DNA of 64,000 nucleotides from Stagnimonas aquatica (GCF_003730135.1 NZ_RJVO01000004.1:186001-250000); one strand, 5' to 3'. Counted from the first letter of the stretch, positions 19,611 to 28,271 are shown. Made by a program: numbers and translations. The notes: generated by a model from the letters alone, not told the origin.

Positions 19611-20768
19611 TTAGGCCAGTGCGTCGGCCAGGTCTGCTCGCAAATCGGCCAGATCCTCGATGCCCACCGACAGCCGGCACAGCGAGTCGGAGATGCCCAG
19701 TGCCGCGCGCTGCGCCGCCGGCACGCTGGCGTGGGTCATGATCGCCGGGTGCTCGATCAGGCTCTCGACGCCGCCCAGCGATTCGGCCAGGGCGAACAGC
19801 CGCGTGCGTTCGAGAAAGCGCCGCGATTCCTCCAGGCCGCCCTTCAGCTCGATGGAGATCATGCCGCCGTAGCCACGCGGCATCTGCCGCTGGGCGAGCG
19901 CGTGCTGCGGATGCGAGCGCAGGCCGGGGTAGTGGACCCTTGCCACCTTCGGGTGCGCTTCCAGCCACTCGGCCAGCGCCTGCGCGTTCTCGCAATGGCG
20001 CTGCATGCGCAGCGCGAGCGTCTTCACCCCGCGCAGGGCGAGATAGCTGTCGAAGGGGCCAAGCACTGCGCCGACCGCGTTCTGCAAAAACGTCAGGCGC
20101 TCCTGCAATTCGTTATCGGCGCCGGCGATCAAGAGGCCATTGACCACGTCGGAATGGCCGTTGATGTACTTGGTCGCGGAATGCATCACGCCACTGAAAC
20201 CCTGCTCCAGCGGCCGTTGCAGATAGGGGCTGGCGAAGGTGTTGTCGGCCCAGGCCGGGATGCCGTGCCGGCGGGCGATCTCGCCGATGGCGGAGAGGTC
20301 GGCGAGCTTGAGCATGGGGTTGGTGGGGGTTTCCACCCAGATCAAGCGCGTCTCGGGCGTGATCGCCGCCTCGACGTTCTTAGGCTCGCGCAGATCGACA
20401 AAGCTGAACCTGAGCCCCGCCGACTTCGCGCGCACCCGCGCGAATAGCCGGTAACTGCCGCCGTAGAGATCGTCACTGGCGATCACATGCGCGCCCGGCT
20501 CCAGGGTGTCGAGCAGGGTGGCGGTGGCCGCCAGCCCGGAAGCAAAGGCATAGCCGCGCGCGCCGCCTTCGAGGTCAGCGACGCAGCGCTCGTAGGCATA
20601 GCGGGTCGGGTTGTGGCTGCGCGAGTACTCGTAGCCCTTGTGCACGCCCGGACTTTCCTGCGCGTAGGTCGAAGACAGCGAGATCGGCGGCATGATCGCG
20701 CCGGTGGTCGGGTCCGGCGCCTGGCCGGCGTGGATGCAGCGGGTGGCGAAGTGGGCGTCGTCTTTCAT
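19611..20768 (-). CDS. Cystathionine gamma-lyase/gamma-synthase (Cys/Met metabolism PLP enzyme)
   Basis: The 385-residue fold-type I PLP enzyme has EYSRSHNPTRYAYE, a PLP site with Lys in SATKYINGHSDVV, ETPTNP and the SLGGVESLIEHPA segment. Members catalyse gamma-elimination or gamma-replacement on cystathionine-type substrates. The cystathionine beta-synthase gene lies on the same strand about 500 bp upstream, which favours a gamma-lyase in reverse transsulfuration. MetB and MetC-like roles cannot be excluded by sequence alone. The ATG at 20768 is preferred over an upstream GTG. Confidence 0.88.
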   Translation of the reverse strand: MKDDAHFATRCIHAGQAPDPTTGAIMPPISLSSTYAQESPGVHKGYEYSRSHNPTRYAYERCVADLEGGARGYAFASGLAATATLLDTLEPGAHVIASDDLYGGSYRLFARVRAKSAGLRFSFVDLREPKNVEAAITPETRLIWVETPTNPMLKLADLSAIGEIARRHGIPAWADNTFASPYLQRPLEQGFSGVMHSATKYINGHSDVVNGLLIAGADNELQERLTFLQNAVGAVLGPFDSYLALRGVKTLALRMQRHCENAQALAEWLEAHPKVARVHYPGLRSHPQHALAQRQMPRGYGGMISIELKGGLEESRRFLERTRLFALAESLGGVESLIEHPAIMTHASVPAAQRAALGISDSLCRLSVGIEDLADLRADLADALA

Positions 20769-20785
20769 GGTCTGTTGCTGTCTTG

Positions 20786-21166
20786 TCACCTTCCCCCGCT
20801 TGCGGGGGAAGGCCGGGATGGGGGCGTTTCGTTCAGGGCGTCGAGTATCACTTGCAGCACCGCCTCTGTCTCTTTGAAGACCGCGTCATTCCAGAAGCGT
20901 ATTAGCCGATAACCGAGTGCCTTCAGCGCCGATTCGCGCTGCTGGTCATGGGCGGTTTGCTCAATGTGCTGGCTGCCGTCGAGTTCGACGACCAAGTAGC
21001 TTTCTAGGCAGACGAAGTCAGCGATGTAGTGACCGATGGGGACTTGGCGGCGGAATCGGTGGCCGGCCAGCTGACGCAGGCGAAGGCGCTGCCAAAGGTG
21101 GCGTTCGGCATCGGTGAGCTGCTTGCGCAACTGCATCGCGCGTTGTTGGGTATTGGCATTGCGCAT
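20786..21166 (-). CDS. DUF559 domain endonuclease-like protein
   Basis: The 126-residue protein matches the DUF559 family (restriction-endonuclease fold, related to Vsr/very-short-patch proteins). It has a basic helical N-terminus (RAMQLRKQLTDAERHLWQRLR), then PIGHYIADFVCLESYLVVELDGSQH, giving the D-x~12-E-x-D nuclease pattern, and RFWNDAVF near the end. The last ~12 residues (PPSRPSPASGGR) are encoded by the GC-rich palindrome at 20789-20827, so the repeat has become the gene's 3' end. An inverted copy of the palindrome lies just upstream of the start. It splits the two transsulfuration genes. Nuclease activity is inferred only. Confidence 0.85.
   Translation of the reverse strand: MRNANTQQRAMQLRKQLTDAERHLWQRLRLRQLAGHRFRRQVPIGHYIADFVCLESYLVVELDGSQHIEQTAHDQQRESALKALGYRLIRFWNDAVFKETEAVLQVILDALNETPPSRPSPASGGR
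20789..20827 (+). repeat. GC-rich palindromic repeat at 3' end of DUF559 gene
   Basis: CCTTCCCCCGC and GCGGGGGAAGG are perfect 11-bp arms around TT (20789-20812), followed by GGCCGGGATGGGGGCG pointing into the DUF559 gene. It encodes that protein's C-terminus on the minus strand. Confidence 0.85.
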
Positions 21167-21206
21167 ACCGCCCCCTCCCTAGCCCTCCCCCGCAGGCGGG
21201 GGAGGG
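21167..21206 (-). repeat. GC-rich palindromic repeat 5' of DUF559 gene, inverted copy
   Basis: CCCTCCCCCGC (21183-21193) and GCGGGGGAGGG (21196-21206) are perfect 11-bp arms around AG. The G-rich tail, read on the minus strand, runs toward the DUF559 gene. The orientation is opposite to the copy at 20789, so the gene is bracketed by inverted repeats. Confidence 0.85.
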
Positions 21207-21243
21207 AATTTCATACCGCCCGAGCCCTCTCACCGCAGTAGCT

Positions 21244-21282
21244 CCCTCCCCCGCCTGCGGGGGAGGGCTGGGGTGGGGGCGT
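21244..21282 (+). repeat. GC-rich palindromic repeat, third local copy
   Basis: Perfect 11-bp arms 21244-21254 and 21257-21267 surround CT, followed by CTGGGGTGGGGGCG. It lies head-to-head with the copy at 21183 and just downstream of the cystathionine beta-synthase stop, so it is in position to act as a terminator. Confidence 0.8.
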
Positions 21283-21292
21283 TTGTTCTCGC

Positions 21293-22660
21293 TCAGCCCA
21301 ACTGCTTCCTCAGATAGTTGAGCAGGTCGATCTTGGTGATGAGCCCAACAAAGCGCCCAGCCTCGGCGACCACCGCGACCAGATCCTTGGCGAAGATCGG
21401 CAGCAACTCCGCGACCGGCGCGCCGGGGGCGATGGTGACGACCTCGCGGCTCATCGCCGCCGACACCGGCTCCTTGAAACGCGCCGGGTCGGCGTGCACC
21501 TGCAAGAGCAGATCGGATTCATCGAGGATGCCGACCACCGCATCGCCCTCCATCACCGGCAGTTGCGAGACATCGAACAGCTTCATGCGCCGGTAGGCGT
21601 GCAGCAGCGTGTCCTCCGGGCGCACGGTCACCGCCGAGCCCTCGGCGTAGCGGCGCACGATCAGGTCCAGCAGATTGCCGTGACTCGGCCGCTCCAGCAG
21701 GCCCTGCTCGAACATCCAGAAGTCGTTGTACATCTTGCTCAGGTACTTGTTGCCGCTGTCGCAGACGAAGCTGACCACGCGCTTGGGCGCGGTCTGCTCG
21801 CGGCAATAGCGCAGCGCTGCCGCCAGCAGGGTGCCGGTGGAGGAGCCGCCGAGGATGCCCTCCTTGGCCAGCAGTTCGCGGGCGGTGAAGAAGCTCTCGG
21901 CGTCGGGGATCTCGTAGGCGGCCTTGACCCGGGCGAGGTCGCAGTTGGGCGGGATGAAGTCTTCGCCGATGCCTTCCACCAGCCAGCTTCCGGCCTCCTT
22001 CTGGATCGTTCCGGTCTTGACCACGTCCACCAGGATCGAGCCCTTGGGGTCGGCCAGCACCATCTCCACATGCGGAGCGACCCGCGCGAAGTAGCGCGAC
22101 AGGCCGGTGAGCGTGCCGCCGCTGCCGACGCCGACCACCACGGCGTCGAGCATCTGCTGGCTCTGCGCCCAGATCTCCGGGCCGGTGGTCGCCTCGTGCG
22201 CGTAGGGGTTGGCCGGGTTGGCGAACTGGTTGACGTAGAAGGCGCCGGTCTCGCGGGCGAGGCGTTCGGCGATGTCCTGGTAGTACTCGGGATGGCCCTT
22301 GCCGACATCGCTGCGGGTGATGTGGATCTCGGCGCCCAGCGCCTTCAGGTGCAGCACCTTTTCCTGCGCCATCTTGTCGGGGATCACCAGGGTCAGCCGG
22401 TAGCCTTTCTGGGCGGCGACCAGGGCCAGGCCCAGGCCGGTGTTGCCGGCGGTGGCTTCCACCAGCCGGCCGCCGGGCTGGATGCGGCCCTCGCGCTCGG
22501 CAGCTTCGATCATCGACAGACCGATGCGGTCCTTGATGCTGCCGGTGGGGTTCTGGTTTTCCAGTTTCACGAACAGCCGGCAGGGGCCGCTGTCCAGGTT
22601 CTTCAGCTCGACCAGCGGAGTGTTGCCGATGGTGTCGAGCACGCGGCCATCACGGCGCAT
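21293..22660 (-). CDS. Cystathionine beta-synthase
   Basis: The 455-residue PLP fold-type II enzyme has IGNTPLVEL, PLP Lys in NPTGSIKDRIG, the VEATAGNTG loop and GVGSGGTLTG. A tandem CBS-domain pair occupies the last ~120 residues (SAVTVRPEDTLLHAYRRM..., AMSREVVTIAPGAPVAEL...). Cystathionine beta-synthase condenses serine with homocysteine. The retained CBS pair separates it from plain cysteine synthase. The ATG at 22660 has a strong AAGGAG five bases upstream; the frame remains open farther upstream only through the heptamer repeat. The partner gamma-lyase gene lies downstream beyond the DUF559 unit. Confidence 0.92.
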   Translation of the reverse strand: MRRDGRVLDTIGNTPLVELKNLDSGPCRLFVKLENQNPTGSIKDRIGLSMIEAAEREGRIQPGGRLVEATAGNTGLGLALVAAQKGYRLTLVIPDKMAQEKVLHLKALGAEIHITRSDVGKGHPEYYQDIAERLARETGAFYVNQFANPANPYAHEATTGPEIWAQSQQMLDAVVVGVGSGGTLTGLSRYFARVAPHVEMVLADPKGSILVDVVKTGTIQKEAGSWLVEGIGEDFIPPNCDLARVKAAYEIPDAESFFTARELLAKEGILGGSSTGTLLAAALRYCREQTAPKRVVSFVCDSGNKYLSKMYNDFWMFEQGLLERPSHGNLLDLIVRRYAEGSAVTVRPEDTLLHAYRRMKLFDVSQLPVMEGDAVVGILDESDLLLQVHADPARFKEPVSAAMSREVVTIAPGAPVAELLPIFAKDLVAVVAEAGRFVGLITKIDLLNYLRKQLG

Positions 22661-22754
22661 GTCTGCTCCTTGCCAATACGGATATGGGCCCGAGGCTAGC
22701 ACGGGCTGTTTCCGATTTCGGATTGCGGATTTCGAGTTGAACCGCCACCCTGCG

Positions 22755-22821
22755 CGCAATCCGCAATCCGCAATCCGCAATCCGCAATCCGCAATCCGCA
22801 ATCCGCAATCCGCAATCCGCA
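22755..22821. repeat. Tandem 7-bp repeat (CGCAATC, 9 units plus partial)
   Basis: Nine exact CGCAATC units run from 22755 to 22817, followed by CGCA that leads straight into the ATG of orn. An inverted match (CGGATTGCGGATTT) lies near 22711, so the region can form a long hairpin. It replaces the normal ribosome-binding site of orn. Confidence 0.95.
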
Positions 22822-23367
22822 ATGCCCTACAGCCCCGACAACCTGGTCTGGATGGACCTGGAGATGACCGGCCTCGATCCGCAGCAGGACCGCATCATCG
22901 AGATCGCCACCCTGGTCACCGACAAGAACCTCAATCTGCTGGCCGAAGGGCCGGTGCTGGCGATCCATCAGAGCGAGGAGGTGCTGGCGATGATGGACGC
23001 CTGGAACTGGCGCACCCACGGCAAGTCGGGCCTGGTCGAGCGGGTGAGGCAATCGACGGTGATGGAGGCCGACGCGGTGCGGGCGACGCTGGACTTCCTG
23101 CGCCCGTGGCTACCGCCGCGCAGCTCGCCCTTGTGCGGCAACTCGATCTGCCAGGACCGTCGCTTCCTGGCGCGCTGGATGCCGGAGCTGGAGCGCTTCC
23201 TGCACTACCGCAATCTCGATGTCTCGACGGTCAAGGAGCTGGCGGCACGCTGGGCGCCGGAGACCCTGAAGCGCCTGAAGAAGGAAGGCAGCCACCAGGC
23301 GCTGGACGACATCCGCGAGTCGGTGGAAGAGCTGCGTCACTACCGCGCGCAGTTGTTCCGGGTCTGA
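22822..23367 (+). CDS. orn: Oligoribonuclease
   Basis: The 181-residue DEDDh exonuclease has [11 protein letters not shown] (first acidic pair), ICQDRRF (third Asp) and a late [10 protein letters not shown] (His and last Asp). Orn degrades 2-5 nt RNAs, including pGpG from cyclic-di-GMP turnover, in the cytoplasm. The start at 22822 gives the usual length and N-terminus. No Shine-Dalgarno is visible, because the 7-bp tandem repeat runs up to the start codon. It is convergent with the histidine kinase gene. Confidence 0.95.
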   Translation: MPYSPDNLVWMDLEMTGLDPQQDRIIEIATLVTDKNLNLLAEGPVLAIHQSEEVLAMMDAWNWRTHGKSGLVERVRQSTVMEADAVRATLDFLRPWLPPRSSPLCGNSICQDRRFLARWMPELERFLHYRNLDVSTVKELAARWAPETLKRLKKEGSHQALDDIRESVEELRHYRAQLFRV

Positions 23368-23373
23368 AGTCGC

Positions 23374-24699
23374 TCAGATCGCCAGGCGCAGGTGCACGCA
23401 GGCGCCGCCGAGGCCGGCGCTGCGTTGCAGCAGCAGTTCGCCGCCGTAGGCCTCGACGATCTCGCGCACCGCCGCCAGGCCCAGGCCCTGGCCTTCCTGA
23501 CGGCTGTCGGCGCGGGCGCCGCGCTCCAGCAGGGCGTCGGCCTCGTCGGGAAAGCCGGGGCCGTCGTCCTCCACCGTCAGCAGCAGCCGCTCGCGTTCGC
23601 GCACCGCGCCGATCTGCAGGCGGCCGCGCCCGTACTTGGCGGCGTTGTCCATGAGGTTGCCCAGCAGCTCGTAGAGGTCGCCCTGGTCGGCGCGGGCGCG
23701 CACGCTGGCGGGGATGTCGAGCTGGATCTTCAGCCCGCGACGGGCGTAGACCTTGCTCAGCGCGGCCGCGATCTTTTCGGCCAGCGGCCGTAGCGGCACC
23801 GCTTCCGCCAGCGCCCGCTGGCCGCCACGGCTGACGGCGCGCTGCAACTGGTGGTCGACGATGTGCTGCATGCGTTGCAGCTGCTCGCCCAGCAGCTTCG
23901 AGGAGTCCGCTGCCAGCGGGCGCTCGGCGACCCCGCGCAGCACCGCCAGCGGGGTCTTCAGCGAATGGGCGAGATCGCCCAGGGCATTGCGGTAGCGCGA
24001 CTGCCGATTGCGCTCGGCGCTGATCATGGTGTTCAGGCCCTGGGTCAGCGGCAGCAGCTCCTCCGGGTAGGCGCCCTCGATCTGCACGCGGTTGCCGCTT
24101 TCCACCTCGCGCAATTCCCGCACCAGCCGGCGCAGCGGCCGCAGGCTCCAGCGCAGCACCAGGCCCTGCAGCAGCAGCAGTACCACGGCGGCGCCGCCCA
24201 GCCACAGCGCCAGGGTGCGGCGGTAGACGCCGAGCTGCGAGCGGTAGGCGCCGTTGTCTTCCATCAGCAGCAGCGTGTAGCGGCGCTCGACATCGGCCTC
24301 GCCGGAATAGCGCAGGCCGAACAGCAGCACGAAGCGGTCGGAGAGTTCCTCGAAGCGCCATTCGCCGACCGGCTGCAAGGGCGGGGTGGGCACGTTGTCG
24401 CGCAGGCTCTGCGAGCCCCAGAGCAGGGCGGCGCTGTCGCTGAACAGCGCCGCCTCCAGGCCCGACTGCGGATGCTCCAGGCGCGGGTCCGGCATCTGGT
24501 AGGAGGAGAAGCTCAGCTCGCCGTAGTCGTTCGGCTCGGCCACGCCCAGCAGCGCGTAGGCCAGCGCCTGCATGCGCTCCAGCTGCGACTGCCGGGCGCT
24601 GGTTTCAAAGGCGCGGTCCAGGCTGAGGCCGCACAGGGCGGTGAACACCACCAGGGTCAGCGAGGCGGCGATCAGCAGGCGAGTGCGTAGGGAGCCCAT
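23374..24699 (-). CDS. PhoQ-like sensor histidine kinase
   Basis: The 441-residue inner-membrane kinase has TM1 (about 8-27), a periplasmic sensor of ~130 residues rich in acidic residues, TM2 (about 163-183), a HAMP segment and a HisKA domain with phospho-acceptor His245 in GDLAHSLKTPLAVL. The ATPase domain has LLGNLMDNAAKYG, DDGPGF and GQGLGLA. The SLKTPLAVL dimerisation motif is typical of the PhoQ subgroup. It lies downstream of the response regulator with a 41-bp gap. The stimulus is unknown. Confidence 0.9.
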   Translation of the reverse strand: MGSLRTRLLIAASLTLVVFTALCGLSLDRAFETSARQSQLERMQALAYALLGVAEPNDYGELSFSSYQMPDPRLEHPQSGLEAALFSDSAALLWGSQSLRDNVPTPPLQPVGEWRFEELSDRFVLLFGLRYSGEADVERRYTLLLMEDNGAYRSQLGVYRRTLALWLGGAAVVLLLLQGLVLRWSLRPLRRLVRELREVESGNRVQIEGAYPEELLPLTQGLNTMISAERNRQSRYRNALGDLAHSLKTPLAVLRGVAERPLAADSSKLLGEQLQRMQHIVDHQLQRAVSRGGQRALAEAVPLRPLAEKIAAALSKVYARRGLKIQLDIPASVRARADQGDLYELLGNLMDNAAKYGRGRLQIGAVRERERLLLTVEDDGPGFPDEADALLERGARADSRQEGQGLGLAAVREIVEAYGGELLLQRSAGLGGACVHLRLAI

Positions 24700-24740
24700 G
24701 GCTCGATTCCGGCTCCGGCAGTGCCGGGGCCTTCAATGGC

Positions 24741-25418
24741 TCAGGCGCGCGCCAGGTCCCAGCGATAGCCCGAGCCACGCAGGGTGGTGATCGGGTTGAT
24801 CGTCGCCTCCGGGTCCAGCTTCTGGCGCAGGCGGCGGATGAATACCTCGATGACATTGCTGTCGCGCTCGGTTTCCTCCGAGTAGAGGTGCTCGGACAGC
24901 TCGGACTTGGAGATCACCTTGCCGGCATGGGTCAGCAGGTATTCCAGCACGCGGTATTCGTAGCTGGTGAGGTCCACCGTGACGCCGTCCACCTGCAATT
25001 GCTTGGAGCCGGTGTCCAGCGCATAGGGGCCACTGCTCAGGGTGGCGCTGGCCCAGCCGCCGGTGCGACGCAGCAGGGCGCGCACCCGTGCCAGCAGCTC
25101 CGGAGTGTCGAAGGGCTTGACCAGGTAGTCGTCGGCGCCGGCTTCCAGGCCCTCGACCTTGTTCTGCCAGCCGTCGCGGGCGGTGAGGATCAGCACCGGC
25201 ACGGTGCGCCCGGCCTTGCGCAGGCGGCGGATCAGTTCGACACCACCCAGCTTGGGCAGGCCGAGGTCGATCACCGCCAGGTCGATGGGGTACTCCTGAG
25301 CCATGTACAGGCCCTGCTCGCCGTCGCCGGCGCTCTCGGCCACGTAACCCTCGTCGGCAAAGGCCTGGCTGATCTGGGCACGCAGGGCGGGTTCGTCTTC
25401 AACGATCAGGATGCGCAT
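24741..25418 (-). CDS. OmpR/PhoP-family response regulator
   Basis: The 225-residue protein has an N-terminal receiver with phospho-acceptor Asp51 (VIDLGLPKLGG), Thr in ILTARDG and Lys in YLVKPFDTPEL. The C-terminal winged helix has LTSYEYRVLEYLL and FIRRLRQKLDP. It is the PhoP-like partner of the adjacent kinase. Likely targets include the linked PepSY and glycine-zipper genes, by proximity only. Confidence 0.93.
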   Translation of the reverse strand: MRILIVEDEPALRAQISQAFADEGYVAESAGDGEQGLYMAQEYPIDLAVIDLGLPKLGGVELIRRLRKAGRTVPVLILTARDGWQNKVEGLEAGADDYLVKPFDTPELLARVRALLRRTGGWASATLSSGPYALDTGSKQLQVDGVTVDLTSYEYRVLEYLLTHAGKVISKSELSEHLYSEETERDSNVIEVFIRRLRQKLDPEATINPITTLRGSGYRWDLARA

Positions 25419-25442
25419 GGCTGGTTTCAGTGGTGTGAGGGT

Positions 25443-25787
25443 TCAATCGGGGACGAAGACGATGCGGACATCGCCGTTTTTGATCAGCTTGACCCGCCAG
25501 CCGTCGTGCGCCTGCTCCACGGACAACACCCGGCCGCCGCCGTTCAACTGCTGCGCCTGCCGGGCGGCCTCGCCTGCAGACAGGTCGTCTTCCTCGGTCC
25601 GGTCTTCGGCCGCAGAGAATCCGGCGGCCGGCAGATGCCGTTGCGACCCATTGGAGGGCCAGTGCGGTGGCTGGGCCGGCAGTGGCGCCTGCACCTGCAT
25701 CAGCCGGGCCGGCTCCAGCGCTCCGGCCGCAGACGCGCTGCCGGTCCAGAGCAGGGCGAGCAGGCTGGTGAGGAGCAGGCGGGGCAT
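25443..25787 (-). CDS. Small secreted PepSY-domain protein
   Basis: The 114-residue protein has a Sec signal peptide (cleavage after SASA, about residue 20), a Pro/Ser-rich linker and a C-terminal PepSY-like half (AARQAQQLNGGGRVLSVEQAHDGW-type pattern ending VRIVFVPD). It lies 24 bp before the response-regulator gene. PepSY proteins next to PhoPQ-like systems are common, but their role is poorly defined; regulation of a periplasmic protease or of the sensor is suggested for the family. It is probably periplasmic. Confidence 0.72.
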   Translation of the reverse strand: MPRLLLTSLLALLWTGSASAAGALEPARLMQVQAPLPAQPPHWPSNGSQRHLPAAGFSAAEDRTEEDDLSAGEAARQAQQLNGGGRVLSVEQAHDGWRVKLIKNGDVRIVFVPD

Positions 25788-25808
25788 TTCGGTGGCGGTC
25801 TTGAGGGG

Positions 25809-26402
25809 TTAGTAGCGCGCCGGAGCGACCTCGACCTCGACCGCAATGCGGTTGCCGGGGTCATAGGGCATGCGGGTGCTGTAGCTGCGGCCGTTGTAGC
25901 GGTAGGTCACATCGTAACCTTCGATGCGTTCTTCGTAGCGGCTGTCTTCGACGGTGCGGCAACGCGGCTCGTAGGCGACCCGCTCGCGGTAGTAATCATC
26001 GCCGCGCGAGTAGCTGTTGCGGACGGCGTTGGAGCCGACGCTGGCACCGATCAGCGCGCCGATGGCGGTGGCGATCTGCTTGCCCGAGCCCTCGCTGAAC
26101 TGATGGCCGGCGGCGCCGCCGATGACGCCGCCCAGCACCGCGCCGGCGGTGTTGTCGAACGAGTTGCCACGGCCGCCACCGCCACGGTAGCTGTCGCGGT
26201 AGGTCACCCGCTCGTCCCAGCACTCCTGGCGCGGCTGGCTGACCCGGACCTGGCTGTAGACCGGGCGCGAGGAAATCACCTGGGCGTAGTCGGTTTCGCG
26301 GTAGTCGCGGTCGTAGCCGCCCTGGTAGCGACCTCCGGCCTCAGCGACGGTGGTGAACAGGCTGCTGGCGGTGACGAGGGCGATCAGGGTGGGCTTGTGC
26401 AT
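25809..26402 (-). CDS. Glycine-zipper 2TM domain protein (17-kDa surface antigen-like)
   Basis: The 197-residue protein has a signal peptide (1-22), a Tyr/Arg-rich segment, then a glycine-zipper region AGAVLGGVIGGAAGHQFS (about 88-105) continuing GALIGASVGSNA. Two isolated Cys flank it (in ECWDER and PRCRTVE). This fits the Rcc01698/17-kDa antigen-like group found in the outer membrane or periplasm. The function is unknown. It is the first gene of the run leading into the two-component system. Confidence 0.78.
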   Translation of the reverse strand: MHKPTLIALVTASSLFTTVAEAGGRYQGGYDRDYRETDYAQVISSRPVYSQVRVSQPRQECWDERVTYRDSYRGGGGRGNSFDNTAGAVLGGVIGGAAGHQFSEGSGKQIATAIGALIGASVGSNAVRNSYSRGDDYYRERVAYEPRCRTVEDSRYEERIEGYDVTYRYNGRSYSTRMPYDPGNRIAVEVEVAPARY

Positions 26403-26573
26403 GGAAGGCTCCAGGGCGTGCACCCGCGTGGATTGCGGGCTGGTAGGCACACTAGGCGGGTGAACTGAATTGTCCCTGAATTTTTTCCGTTGTTTTGGGG
26501 ATTCGCTGGCGGGCGTCGAAGCTGGGTTCTCCCGGAGCGCGAATTGCTACGGATTCCGCAAGCACGCTCCGGC

Positions 26574-27929
26574 TCAGCCACCGGTCTTGCCGGCGGTGGC
26601 GAACTTCTGCAACTGCTGCGGCGTGAAGTACTTGGGGTCCTTTTCCCAGTCGTACTCGATCAGCTTGGATTCCTCGTTGGTGAGGTTGATGGCGACGTAG
26701 CGGCGCGATTGCAGGTCGTAATGCACCTGCACGCCGTTGACCACCACCGGCACGTTGGCGAAGTTGATCGAATGGCTCTCGGCGGTGCGCCAGAACTGGC
26801 CGCGCTCGTCGTAGATGTCCTGCAAGTGCACGATCCAGGAATCCTCGTCGAGCCAGAACGTGCGCTTCTTGTAGCGGTGGTTGAAGCCGGGCTTGACCTC
26901 CGCCTCGATCACCCAGCAGCGGTGCAGTTCATAGCGGGTGAGGTCGCGGCGGATATGCCCCTTCTGGGCGATGTCCTTGTACTTGAGCTTGGGGTCGTAG
27001 AGGCGGTAGCTGTTGTAGGGGATCAGCACCTCCTTCTTGCCGACCAGCTTGATCGTGTAGCGGTCCAGCGGGCCGTTGAACATGTCCAACTGGTCGTGGG
27101 TCATCAGGCCGTCGAACAAGGGGTTGTCGTAGCCGACTTCGCCGATACGCCGCACCCGCTGCAAGCCGGGATTGAACTCCCAGACGCCGGTGTTCTCGGC
27201 CTTGCGGTCGATGGGTACGTGCAGCAGGTCGGAGGTGCCGGCCTTGTTCGGCGGGGCAACGGTCTTGATCAGCGCGTAGAGGTTCTGGTTGTTGAGCGTG
27301 TCCAGCGTGGTCTTCGGGTTGTTGTAGACGAAGCTCAGCTCCACGTAATTGCGCTCGGCCACCCAGCTGCCGTCGGCCTGGGTTGGAATCGCGTTGAGGT
27401 AACCCTTAAAGCCCTTGGTGTTGTAGCGCATGATGTGATTCCACATCACCTCGGTGCCGTTCTTGGGGATGGGGAAGGGATAACCCTGCGCCGCGCCCTT
27501 GAAGCCGTAACCCTCGTTGGTCAGCTCGACCCTGGTGGCGTTGTTCTTGGTTGCCTCGTTGAACCAGGCCGGGTAGCTGGCGCTGCGCCGGGTCGGGTAG
27601 ACCGGCATCTGGTAGCTGTCCGGAAAGGTCTTGAACAGCATCTTCTGGCCTTCGGTCAGCAAGGCCTCGTACTGCTTCAGGTTGGCGCTGGTGATGGTGT
27701 AGAGCGGCTTGTCCTCGGCATAGGGATTCGCCCCGCGCGGATAGTCCTTCTGCGGCAGGCCACCTTCCCAGGCCGGGATAGTGCCGGCCTTGTTGCCGGC
27801 GCGCTCGGCGCCCATGGGGGTCAGCTCGGTGTCGAGCTTGGCTGCTTCGGCGGTGCTGACTTTGGCGAGGGCCGGTGGTAGCTGGATAAGTCCCACGGCC
27901 AGCAGCAGGGCCGGCAGATGGCGAGTCAT
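26574..27929 (-). CDS. DUF1329 outer-membrane/periplasmic protein
   Basis: The 451-residue protein has a signal peptide (1-22) and DUF1329-type motifs: TPMGAERAGNKAGTIPAWEGG at the start, and later ELHRCWVIEAEVKPG and HRYKKRTFWLDEDSW. The fold is related to LolB/LppX-like lipid carriers. DUF1329 proteins are usually encoded with MMPL-type RND exporters and are thought to help transport hydrophobic molecules to the outer membrane. That partner (28534-31146) is present but separated by a toxin-antitoxin pair. Confidence 0.87.
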   Translation of the reverse strand: MTRHLPALLLAVGLIQLPPALAKVSTAEAAKLDTELTPMGAERAGNKAGTIPAWEGGLPQKDYPRGANPYAEDKPLYTITSANLKQYEALLTEGQKMLFKTFPDSYQMPVYPTRRSASYPAWFNEATKNNATRVELTNEGYGFKGAAQGYPFPIPKNGTEVMWNHIMRYNTKGFKGYLNAIPTQADGSWVAERNYVELSFVYNNPKTTLDTLNNQNLYALIKTVAPPNKAGTSDLLHVPIDRKAENTGVWEFNPGLQRVRRIGEVGYDNPLFDGLMTHDQLDMFNGPLDRYTIKLVGKKEVLIPYNSYRLYDPKLKYKDIAQKGHIRRDLTRYELHRCWVIEAEVKPGFNHRYKKRTFWLDEDSWIVHLQDIYDERGQFWRTAESHSINFANVPVVVNGVQVHYDLQSRRYVAINLTNEESKLIEYDWEKDPKYFTPQQLQKFATAGKTGG

Positions 27930-27950
27930 GTTGTTTTCTCCTCGTTGGGT

Positions 27951-28271
27951 TTACAGCCCCAGCACCTGCCGCAAGGCGGCTTCGAGCTGGTTCATATCCT
28001 TGGTGGTCAGGCGTCCGGATTTGTTCAAGAGCCTCTGCTTGTCCACGGTCCTTACCTGATCGCAGACCGCACGAATGCCTTCGCCGGCCGAGGGCAGGGC
28101 TAGCACGATGGGTGGGCGTGGGGTCGCGCTGCTGGTCAAGGGCACCACGACCACGGTCCTTCGGGCGCGATTGAGGGCATCGACGCTCAAGATCACACAG
28201 GGGCGGGTCTTGCGAATCTCGGAGCCGAGCGTGGGGTCGAGGTTGACCCACCATAACTCACCGCGCTGCAT
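27951..28271 (-). CDS. MazF/PemK-type mRNA interferase toxin
   Basis: The 106-residue protein has the MazF fold signature: RGELWWVNLDPTLGSEIRKTRPCVILS at the N-terminus, VVVVPLTSS in the middle and VRTVDKQRL near the end. Such toxins cut mRNA at short sequence motifs. The ATG at 28271 overlaps the antitoxin coding end by 14 bp, as usual for translationally coupled pairs. Complete family length and intact motifs suggest an active toxin. Confidence 0.92.
   Translation of the reverse strand: MQRGELWWVNLDPTLGSEIRKTRPCVILSVDALNRARRTVVVVPLTSSATPRPPIVLALPSAGEGIRAVCDQVRTVDKQRLLNKSGRLTTKDMNQLEAALRQVLGL

Noticed and set aside
22755-22821. CRISPR-like array
   Set aside because: Units are 7 bp and contiguous with no spacers; this is a simple tandem repeat.
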